DNA of 64,000 bases from CAJWOS01 sp964502005 (GTDB lineage: Bacteria > Myxococcota_A > UBA796 > UBA2385), in NCBI GenBank assembly GCA_964502005.1, contig CAZCUX010000006.1:124001-188000 (forward strand), read 5' to 3'. Below, piece after piece: positions 49,301 through 56,188 of the stretch. Under the pieces are notes generated by a model that was given only the letters and a program-made list of their open reading frames with translations, did not search any database and had not been told where the DNA came from. The position numbers and the translations under genes are program-made. Numbering within the stretch: the first letter of the stretch is position 1; each line of letters opens with the position of its first letter.

Positions 49301-52300
49301 CACGGCTGCAATGCGGCTTCGAGGAAGACGCAGAAGGGCATCGTGGGGTTGTCGTTTTCCGAGAAATACCAGACATCCGGCGGCACATCGTAGGCAATTT
49401 CGATGGTCTGCCCTGGCTTGAAGCTCCCGATTTCGCCGTCGATGCGGCTCACGCGGGTCATGAAGTGGTAGGGCTCACCGGGGAGGCGGGCGACGTGGCG
49501 TCCACCATCAAAAGGTTTGTACATTGGCCCGAAGGCGTCACTCGGCTTGCCCCACGCGCACGAGACGAGGGAGTGGTAGCCGAAGGGGAAGCCGTTCGCG
49601 CGCGCGACCTCGCCCTTGTCGGCGAACTGGGGGTCGAGCAGCGGCGCGACATCGGGGAAGCGCTGGGCCATGACCGGCATCCGCGACATGGGCCAGTCGG
49701 GGACGAGCTGAAGCCCGACCCGCCGCGCGTGGAAGGCCTTGCGGTCGTCGCTCGTACACAAGAGGTCTGCCCAAAGCGTGGGAATCGGCCCTGCCTCGAA
49801 CTCTTCGACAAATACTTCGTAAGTGAGGCGCCGGGTGCCGGGGTCAACTTGGCCGCGACACTTGAGGTCGAAGGGGACGCCCGGTACGGGCTGGAAACGC
49901 CAGCCATCGCGCTTCAGAGTCACGCCAAGAGACGTGAGGTAGAACGCCATCGCTTGCAAGCAGCCCTCGAACATGAGGGTGCCCGGCATACAGGGGTCGT
50001 TCAGGAAGTGGCCGTCGAAGTACCATTCGTCGGCTTCGATGGGCACGGTGACCTTGAGGTAGCCGCGTCCCCACGGGCCGCCGGAGTGGTTGAGCTCGGC
50101 GGGACCGCGCAAAAACAGCATTCGCTCGGTCTGGAAGCGGGGCGTCCAAACGTGCGGGCGCGCGGCGTTGAAGGCTTCGCCAAAACAGTCCCACGGCCGC
50201 CCTTCAGCGAGGGCTTCAATCTCGGTCTGGGAGTAGGTGCGGGTGGCGACAGGGACGAGGGGGGCGTCGAGCTTGGGCGTCGCGACGATTTCTTGCTCTT
50301 CCGGGCGCCACAAGATGCCGGCGGAGTCTGCCAGCTCGGCGTCGGTGAAGAAGCCTGCTTGTCCACCGCGCACGCTCAGAATGGGGCGTCCGAGGCCGTT
50401 TTCGCCGTTGGGGTCGGTGGTGAAGCAGTCGTAGTGGAAGAAGAACAAGCGGACATCGCCGTGCTTGGCGTGTCCGTCGACATGGATGTCGTAGCGAATC
50501 GTCTCGCCGACCTTCGGCAAGTCGCCGTGGTAGGTCAGCGTGCAGCCGAGCAGGCGGTAGACGCGGTCGCCGGGGTGCTGAAGGTCGATGCCCAGGTACG
50601 AAATGAGCATGAGGTCGGCTTGGCCCGACTCAATGAGCACACCCGCGGGAATGCGGCCATCGTGGAGGTACCAAGCGTCTTCGGTGATGTCGGTCTCGGT
50701 CCAGATGGTGCCGAGGCCCATGCTGGCAGGCTCGGCGTCGAGGCCGACCACGCGGTCCGCCAACAACAGCGGCGGCTCGGGCATCCGGCACTGGCGACGG
50801 AAACCGTCTTGGGGGGCGAACTGGGTGCCGTAGATTTCCGAGATTTTGCCGGAAGCGTGGATTTCGAGCTGTTCCCGCGACAGCGTGAGGCCGGTGGGCG
50901 TGCGCTTTTGGGTAAACGCGAAGCCGTGGGGCCGAACGGCGGCCTTCGGTGCGCTCGCCTTGGGTGCGGACACAATCGGCGCCGGCGCCTGAATGGGTGC
51001 AGGAGCCGGCGCAGCAGGGCGTACAGGCGCAGCGACGGTGGCGGGTGTGGGGGACGGCAGGGGCGCTGGCGCGGGCGCCACAGCCGGCGCTACGGGGGCA
51101 GCAGGAGCCATTGTGGGAGGGGGGGACCACGACGGCTCGTCTGCGGGGGCAAATGCAGGCAAGCCGCTCCCCAAGCCGAACTGCAACGACGCGGTTGCGC
51201 CGTGCTGGCGCAGGGCCAAAAAGCGTTGGTGCAACGCTGCTTGGTCGGCCAAGAAGGTGCGGTGCATCTCGCCAAGCTGCTGCAAGGCCGACGCCCAGCG
51301 TCCGGGCACGGAGTCGGGCGCGGCGGCCATACCAGGGGCAGGCGTCGCCGGTGCCGACAGCGCGGGCGCGGGGGAGGCGGGGGCCGGAGCGGCGACGAGG
51401 GGCGGAACCTGGGGCACCGCCATCGCGACCGGTTCGGGCGGCAGAGCCGTGACAGCAGGGAGGGTCGGAGCCGGCGGCATGGCCTGGACGCGCGAAGGGT
51501 CGGGGGTGAGGGCGGGCACGATAGGCTGCTCCACATAAGGCAATGGACGGAAATCCGACTGCGCCACGGCGGGTCGGGTGGGGGCCAGATCCGGGAGAGC
51601 GGGCTGGCGGCCGTGGGGACGGGCGGGCAAGCGCAAGCTGCGCGGCGAGACGTCGGCCAATGACAAAACGGGCGTATGGTCGGCCCGGCTGATGGCGCGG
51701 ACAGAGGCGCGACCGACCAAATCGGTGAGCTGGACGGCAACGCCATCTGCCTGGACCGCTCCGCGGGCGAGGTCGAGGGCGGCGCGACCCAAGCGGACCA
51801 ATCCGTACGCGGCGTGGGCGCGTCCGAACACCGCGCGAACCGCGTCGTTGGGGTCGTCGGCGTTGGCCACCGCGACATTCCCGGAGGTCGGCGCGCCGAC
51901 ATATGCGAGAATGGCGTGCTGGGCGGCACGCGCGTCGTCGACGCGTTGAAGGGCCAACACAATCGCAGCGTCTCCCGAAGGACCGGCATCGGGACGCAGC
52001 GCCGCGAGGGCGCGCTCGTGGACGGGCTCGCAGCTAAGGTCGACCGCGCCGGCAAAAGCGAGGTCCAGGGCGCCGGTGGCGACCGCGCGGGTGGCGATGT
52101 CGAGGGCCACCCATCCGCTGTTTTCTTCGGCGGACACGGTAAAGCCGGGGCCCTGTAGGTCAAGCTGGCTGCTGATGCGGTTGGCGGGAATATTGGGCAT
52201 GGTGCCCAACACGCCCGCGCTTTGGAGCTTGGGAATAAACGCGTCTTTTGTGGTGTTGACGGCGGCTTCGCCAATCCGGGGTGCATGGGCGAGCGTGCGC

Positions 52301-53973
52301 CAGCGGGCACCGTACCGGGCAACCTCGGGGTCGGTTCCCATTCCGACAAATACGCCCACCCGGTCGTTTTGGACCGGTGTGACATACGGCGTGAGGTCGC
52401 GGGCCGCCGCGAGTACGGCCAACTGCTGGCCGAGGGTCAGGGCGAGGTCGGCGGGCGGAAACTTCAGGCCGGCGAGGTCAACGTCGATGGTGGAGAGCGC
52501 CGGTGCCGCATCGGGAGAGGGGTCGGCAAAACCGGCGGTGTCCCCTGAAGAGCCCACCCGCGCGCCCAATGCGACGATGGCTACGGGCGACCACGCGGGC
52601 CGTGGGGGAATCGGCGCGGGCGCCTTGGGGTCGTGGGGCTCAACGATGAGGTGGGCGTTGTTGCCGCCAAATCCGAATGCGTTGACGGCGGCGCGACGGG
52701 AGCCGGTCCACGGCTCGGGCGCGAGCACCGGGCGCAAGGGTACGCGGTCGAGGGTTGCGTTGAGGGGGCCTTCGTGGCGCGTGGGGGGCAAAATGCCGCG
52801 TCGCTGCGCTTCGAGGACCTTCACCAAGCCTGCTACACCCGCAGCGGTGATGAGGTGGCCGAGGTTTGACTTGAGAGAGCCAATCGGCAGCGCAGACGTG
52901 CGGTGTCCGAGCACTTCCGTACACGAGTCCAGCTCGGTCGCGTCGCCGACGACCGTTCCGGTCGCGTGGCACTCGAGGAGGCCGAGAGAGTCCGGCGAAA
53001 GCCTGGCTTCGGTCCACGCTGCGCGCATACAGCGTGCTTGGCCGTCTTTCGAGGGGACCAGCAGGCCCCGGCCCCGGCCATCGTTGGACAAGCCGATGCC
53101 GCGAATGACGCCGTGAATGGTGTCACCGGCGGCCACCGCGTCTTCGAGACGCTTGAGGACCACGAATCCGGCGCCTTCTGCGGGAACCAATCCGTCAGCG
53201 TCGGCGTGAAAGGGCCGGCTGCGGCCGGTTTTGGACATCGCTTGCAGCGCGCAGAACCCAACATGGATGAACAAGTCGTCGGCGCGGTTGACGGAGCCTG
53301 CGACCATGAGGTCAGCATCGCCATCTTGGAGGCGGTCGCACGCGAGCTTGATGGCGTACAAGGCGCTGGCGCAGGCGGCATCCAGGGCAAACACGGGGCC
53401 GCCGAGGTGCAAGGCGCGCCCTGCGAGCAGCGCCGGGATGCCGGACATAAAGCGGTCCCACGGCGGTGGGTGGGGGAGCTTGCTCTCGTTGGCATGGGCG
53501 TCTCCCCACCAGACCCGTTCGGCGAGGCGTGCGAGGCCTTCGGAGGGAAACGAGAGGTTGCCCATGATGAGGCCCGCGCGGTCGCGGGAGGAGGGGTTGC
53601 CTGCATCGGCGAGGGCGCGGGCCGCGGTGTGCAGCGTGAGTTGCAGGAGCGGGTCGCTGCTTCGCACAGCGCCTTCGTCGAGGCCGAGCGCCCCCAAGTC
53701 GACGCCGGAGAGGTCGAGGTTGCGGTCCAAATCGGTGACATAGCCGCCCCGGTCAGACCAGGAGCGGTCGGGGTCGGGGTCGGGGCCGCCCGCGCGTGGA
53801 CCCGGACCCAGCGCATCGGCGGGCGAAAGCCCCCAGCGTCCGGCGGGAACCGCGCGCGTACAATCCCGGCGCTCGACCACTGCGTTCCAGAGGTCGTCGG
53901 GGGTCCAAATTCCGCCGGGAAGCACAACAGCCCGCCCGACGATAGCGATGGGATGAAAGGACGGCTGGGTCAC
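46360..53973 (-). CDS. pfa3: PUFA synthase subunit Pfa3 (KS-CLF-DH-DH-DH'-acyltransferase)
   Basis: Giant enzyme (2537 aa) of the polyketide-synthase-like PUFA pathway. Domains: ketosynthase 1-460 (DAACASALYAI, LECHATGTVVGD, NLGHLITAAG); chain-length factor about 480-800, where the active Cys is replaced (SAEENSGW); an Ala/Pro linker about 820-1015 with a helical HRTFLADQAALHQRFL segment; two FabA-type double-hotdog dehydratases about 1095-1850 (GHFLNDPCMPG, AHFYSDPVQPG); a PKS-type dehydratase-like domain about 1865-2150 (FHGPAFQVLE); and an acylglycerol-phosphate acyltransferase about 2240-2430 (NHQTAVES, VEGTRS). The last domain is typical of myxobacterial Pfa3 and would move the finished acyl chain to lysophosphatidate. 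GTG start with GAGGG before it; 46 bp after pfa2. Confidence 0.93.
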   Translation of the reverse strand: MTQPSFHPIAIVGRAVVLPGGIWTPDDLWNAVVERRDCTRAVPAGRWGLSPADALGPGPRAGGPDPDPDRSWSDRGGYVTDLDRNLDLSGVDLGALGLDEGAVRSSDPLLQLTLHTAARALADAGNPSSRDRAGLIMGNLSFPSEGLARLAERVWWGDAHANESKLPHPPPWDRFMSGIPALLAGRALHLGGPVFALDAACASALYAIKLACDRLQDGDADLMVAGSVNRADDLFIHVGFCALQAMSKTGRSRPFHADADGLVPAEGAGFVVLKRLEDAVAAGDTIHGVIRGIGLSNDGRGRGLLVPSKDGQARCMRAAWTEARLSPDSLGLLECHATGTVVGDATELDSCTEVLGHRTSALPIGSLKSNLGHLITAAGVAGLVKVLEAQRRGILPPTRHEGPLNATLDRVPLRPVLAPEPWTGSRRAAVNAFGFGGNNAHLIVEPHDPKAPAPIPPRPAWSPVAIVALGARVGSSGDTAGFADPSPDAAPALSTIDVDLAGLKFPPADLALTLGQQLAVLAAARDLTPYVTPVQNDRVGVFVGMGTDPEVARYGARWRTLAHAPRIGEAAVNTTKDAFIPKLQSAGVLGTMPNIPANRISSQLDLQGPGFTVSAEENSGWVALDIATRAVATGALDLAFAGAVDLSCEPVHERALAALRPDAGPSGDAAIVLALQRVDDARAAQHAILAYVGAPTSGNVAVANADDPNDAVRAVFGRAHAAYGLVRLGRAALDLARGAVQADGVAVQLTDLVGRASVRAISRADHTPVLSLADVSPRSLRLPARPHGRQPALPDLAPTRPAVAQSDFRPLPYVEQPIVPALTPDPSRVQAMPPAPTLPAVTALPPEPVAMAVPQVPPLVAAPAPASPAPALSAPATPAPGMAAAPDSVPGRWASALQQLGEMHRTFLADQAALHQRFLALRQHGATASLQFGLGSGLPAFAPADEPSWSPPPTMAPAAPVAPAVAPAPAPLPSPTPATVAAPVRPAAPAPAPIQAPAPIVSAPKASAPKAAVRPHGFAFTQKRTPTGLTLSREQLEIHASGKISEIYGTQFAPQDGFRRQCRMPEPPLLLADRVVGLDAEPASMGLGTIWTETDITEDAWYLHDGRIPAGVLIESGQADLMLISYLGIDLQHPGDRVYRLLGCTLTYHGDLPKVGETIRYDIHVDGHAKHGDVRLFFFHYDCFTTDPNGENGLGRPILSVRGGQAGFFTDAELADSAGILWRPEEQEIVATPKLDAPLVPVATRTYSQTEIEALAEGRPWDCFGEAFNAARPHVWTPRFQTERMLFLRGPAELNHSGGPWGRGYLKVTVPIEADEWYFDGHFLNDPCMPGTLMFEGCLQAMAFYLTSLGVTLKRDGWRFQPVPGVPFDLKCRGQVDPGTRRLTYEVFVEEFEAGPIPTLWADLLCTSDDRKAFHARRVGLQLVPDWPMSRMPVMAQRFPDVAPLLDPQFADKGEVARANGFPFGYHSLVSCAWGKPSDAFGPMYKPFDGGRHVARLPGEPYHFMTRVSRIDGEIGSFKPGQTIEIAYDVPPDVWYFSENDNPTMPFCVFLEAALQPCGWLACFVGSALTSDEAMYFRNLDGVGTMRAEIVPTAGTFRTITKLTNISRMGPMIIQSFDVQCLVGDTVVYDLKTVFGFFPAEALANQVGLPCTDVDRALLTEPCDVHIDLKPRPERFFGKALHLPDSRLCMIDRLTGWWPEGGSKGLGRLRAEKDVDPSEWYFKAHFYSDPVQPGSLGIEALIRLLQVGCMLKNLDEGMQNPRFEPLRIGEEMLWKYRGQVIPTNKLVTTTLDIVEEGTDERGRFLVAEGSLWVDGKRIYETRRMGMRVVDGGPTGPSSRATSDNEAPTSSDDEPPPAASDEDIALSAEGWLGDHKPTFTIPAVPMMVVADLLTHTVSDTVLAVRDVAVRGWLTVSDTRHLRRVSTETPAGTVVRLLDRETDAEVARGTVQTGNYPPAPAPWDVPAHLPPVADPYASGHLFHGPAFQVLERLRRGPGIAHGVLAVPPAGPAAVPTGRIAPVLLDGATHLVPHDDLRAWGANVPADTVAYPARLTELKFYRPTPTEGHVDVVVRLDGDMGGLPRLRIQWRVPAGVWAEGTLLEAPFPLGPIGSAPPLARRRFLANQAYDDAVRLSSIRGEETVLDIADIGRSDWLPGTIRALYGTDDPETLVRREHLSRATAWCGAGVHPGTLPASMPLLRQSVAVKRDGDRLRARTLDLGLDLNPVKDWWADWFGTRGWPTEDLYYGLIEKFVRHVFIPDPIGFGRAQGQPALFLGNHQTAVESLLFSIVASALIETPTVTVAKVEHKDTWVGHLIRHGFSWPGIRDPEVITYFDRDDKKSLMGVIGKLYHGLVSGKRSAMVHVEGTRSFDCTEPVRVMTGKFIDLAIEANRPIIPVKFSGGLPRTTLEARVEFAVGMGKQDLWFGTPIWPEDLKHMPYGARKNAVLDAINALGPSHTVEDALPPDPDFAARVAAWQDATGCSEEHATIWVCLQDIPEPTPQIRQLLDAVDAGGLHLSDSPEDRWLRVLARRLMGPTS

Positions 53974-53993
53974 GTTCCCTCAACAAAAACAGG

Positions 53994-54015
53994 GCGGCGA
54001 CCCGAAGGCCGCCGC
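53994..54015 (-). terminator. UUCG-loop hairpin with U-run between pfa2 and pfa3
   Basis: On the minus strand the transcript reads GCGGCGGCC-UUCG-GGUCGCCGC, a 9-bp stem (one G.U) closed by the very stable C(UUCG)G tetraloop, followed by CCUGUUUUUG. It starts five bases after the pfa2 stop and ends about 20 bp before the pfa3 start. It has the form of an intrinsic terminator or attenuator. Confidence 0.6.
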
Positions 54016-54019
54016 GGGT

Positions 54020-56188
54020 TCACGCTTGGCCAGCGTCGGGTCGGCGAACGGTTCGGACACCCCGAAGGGTAGCCGAAGCGCGCCCGTCTGCGTCTACAAG
54101 CACCACATCCGCAGAGCCTGCGGGGCCGTGGGCCGACCGACCGGTCAACACGAGGCCGCGAATGTCGCTCGACGAAGCGGGATGCAGCTCCAGCTCGTCG
54201 ATGGCCATCGGCAAGCTCGGACCACCGGTCGCTTCCCGCGCCCACAACAGCGCGAGTTGCAGCGCGCCATCGACTGCGCCGACGTCCACCGTCGATGTTC
54301 CCCGCAACGGCTGGGACATCACCTTGGCGGTTGCACCGGCTTTGTCGACACACACATCGTCTTCGAGGACTTGCAGGGCCGGGCCGTGGAACAACAACGT
54401 GCCATCGTAGACGGCGCCTTTGTGGGCGGGCGCGGACACGGTCGGCACGGGCGCATCTGCGGTCGGCTCGCCGACGGGCAACTGCGCGCTATATCGCGGA
54501 CGGCCGTTGTCGTCGGTCAGCGTCATGGCCAAGCCACCGCCTTCTTCGTCGCGAACATGGAGCCACAGCGTCTCTTCTGCGGGCCATGTCGTGAGTCGGA
54601 TGCCGTTGTGGACCTTCAAGCCGTGGATGCGGCCAAAGGGCACACCGGGGCGCAAGGCGCGCGCGGCAGCGAGCATCTGGTCGACGACGAGCGCCATCGG
54701 CACGACGGGCAGACCGGCGACGGTGTGGTCGGCGAGCCAGGGCTGGGCCGTGGGGGACACGGCGATTCGAAGCACGGTGGCTGGCGCGTTGCCGTCGTGA
54801 AGCAAGGCTTCGGGCTTGGGCTCGCCACCGAGGACAACGCTCGTGGGCATGCCGGGACCGGCGAAGACTTCGTCTACCAGCATCCGTGCGCCCGTATCGA
54901 GGGCGATGAGCGGCACGCCGAGCGATTCGAATCGCGCCTTGAGGGCCGGAGTGACCATCCCAGCTTCCCAAGGTCCCCAGCCGAGCGAGCGGATGACAGC
55001 CTGCGGATTTTGGCGCGCCATCGCGTCGCACACGCGGTTGAGGACTTCGTTGGCCATCGCGTAGTCGACCTGGCCGACGTTTCCAGTGCGCGCAGCAACG
55101 CTAGAGAAGGTAAGAAGCAAGTTCAGTGGATTGGACCCCTGAACAGCCAGCATTGCCTTCAAGCCGTCGAGCTTCGTGCTGATGACGAGCTGGAAATCGT
55201 CGTCCGATTTCTCGCGAATGTACCGGTCGCGGATCACGCCCGCGCCGTGGATGATGCCGGTGACCGGCCCCCAAGTGGCCGCCAGCTCGGCATACAGCGC
55301 GCGAAGACCCGCCAAGTCGGTGACGTCAAGCGCGACGTATCGGGCTTGTGCGCCAGCAGCGTGAATCGCCGACAGCGTGTCTTGAACCTCGCGACCGGCG
55401 AGAATCGTCGACACCCGCTTGCCGAGGTCACGGGGAGACAAGGCTTCGCCGCGTGCGCGGGCGTCTTTCAACAAAGCGGCCTTGAGGGCGGCGTCGTTGG
55501 AAGGCACGCCGCGTGCGGCAGGGGGCTCGTCGGCGAGGGGCGTGCGGCCGAGCAACACGAAGCGGGCGCGGGTCGCCTTTGCCAAGGCAATCACGGTGAC
55601 GGCCGTGACGCCGCGGGCGCCTCCCGAAACCACGATGACATCGGACGGACCGACGTTGGCCGTGGGCCGGCGACGGGCCGAGACCAAGCGGTTGGTGAGG
55701 GTGACCCGGCGACCGTTGGCTGCGAGGCCGACCTCCAGCTCTGGTCCACCGGCGGCGATTTCGTCGGCCAACAGCGCGGCGAGCGCGGCGACAGAGCGGT
55801 CGCCAGCGTCAACGTCGATGGCCTTGACAGCGGCCTCGGGGTGCTCTTGGGCGAATGTCCGCGCGAGCGCCGCGACGCCTCCCGACCACGCCATCTCCGG
55901 CGCGAACGGCGTCGTGCCAAAAGCGCCGCCGGTGGCCTGGACGGTCACGAGGACGGCGGGGCTTTCTGGCGAATGCCGACGCGCGACGACGCGGGCCGCT
56001 TGAAATGCAGCGAGGTCGTGGTCGCCCACAGCGAGCCCGTGCAAGAGTACGACGCCATGGGCTGTTTCGGAAACCGATTCGGACGCGACGGCTTCTACAC
56101 CACGGCGGGTAAGCTCAGATGCAAGAAGCGTGCCAAGTCCGGTGTCGGTGGGGTCTACAATCGTGAGGGCGGTGCTACGCCGGTGAAA
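54020..56188 (-). CDS. pfa2: PUFA synthase Pfa2, C-terminal part (KR-DH), read after a +1 frameshift
   Basis: The KR-DH half of Pfa2 (about 721 codons), in the +1 frame relative to the KS-AT-ACP frame. A ketoreductase region covers about 1-440 of this part (VIVVSGGARGVTAVTVIALA nucleotide motif; IIHGAGVIRDRYIREKS; FSSVAARTGNVGQVDYAMAN, with active Ser and Tyr). A PKS-type dehydratase follows, with catalytic His (DHTVAGLPVVP, the HxxxGxxxxP motif) and Asp (VDGALQLAL). The frame is open upstream to 56482, but there it is a Ser/Pro-rich shadow of ACP3. No ATG, GTG or TTG stands at the domain start or behind the GGAGG at 56193. A direct +1 shift at CTT-T (56189-56186) joins it to the N-terminal part, giving about 2194 aa in total. 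Confidence 0.85.
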   Translation of the reverse strand, partial: FHRRSTALTIVDPTDTGLGTLLASELTRRGVEAVASESVSETAHGVVLLHGLAVGDHDLAAFQAARVVARRHSPESPAVLVTVQATGGAFGTTPFAPEMAWSGGVAALARTFAQEHPEAAVKAIDVDAGDRSVAALAALLADEIAAGGPELEVGLAANGRRVTLTNRLVSARRRPTANVGPSDVIVVSGGARGVTAVTVIALAKATRARFVLLGRTPLADEPPAARGVPSNDAALKAALLKDARARGEALSPRDLGKRVSTILAGREVQDTLSAIHAAGAQARYVALDVTDLAGLRALYAELAATWGPVTGIIHGAGVIRDRYIREKSDDDFQLVISTKLDGLKAMLAVQGSNPLNLLLTFSSVAARTGNVGQVDYAMANEVLNRVCDAMARQNPQAVIRSLGWGPWEAGMVTPALKARFESLGVPLIALDTGARMLVDEVFAGPGMPTSVVLGGEPKPEALLHDGNAPATVLRIAVSPTAQPWLADHTVAGLPVVPMALVVDQMLAAARALRPGVPFGRIHGLKVHNGIRLTTWPAEETLWLHVRDEEGGGLAMTLTDDNGRPRYSAQLPVGEPTADAPVPTVSAPAHKGAVYDGTLLFHGPALQVLEDDVCVDKAGATAKVMSQPLRGTSTVDVGAVDGALQLALLWAREATGGPSLPMAIDELELHPASSSDIRGLVLTGRSAHGPAGSADVVLVDADGRASATLRGVRTVRRPDAGQA

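Noticed and set aside
48799..51663. A 954-codon open frame on the plus strand opposite pfa3
   Set aside because: Same reason: an antisense shadow of the dehydratase domains, low-complexity composition, no independent support.
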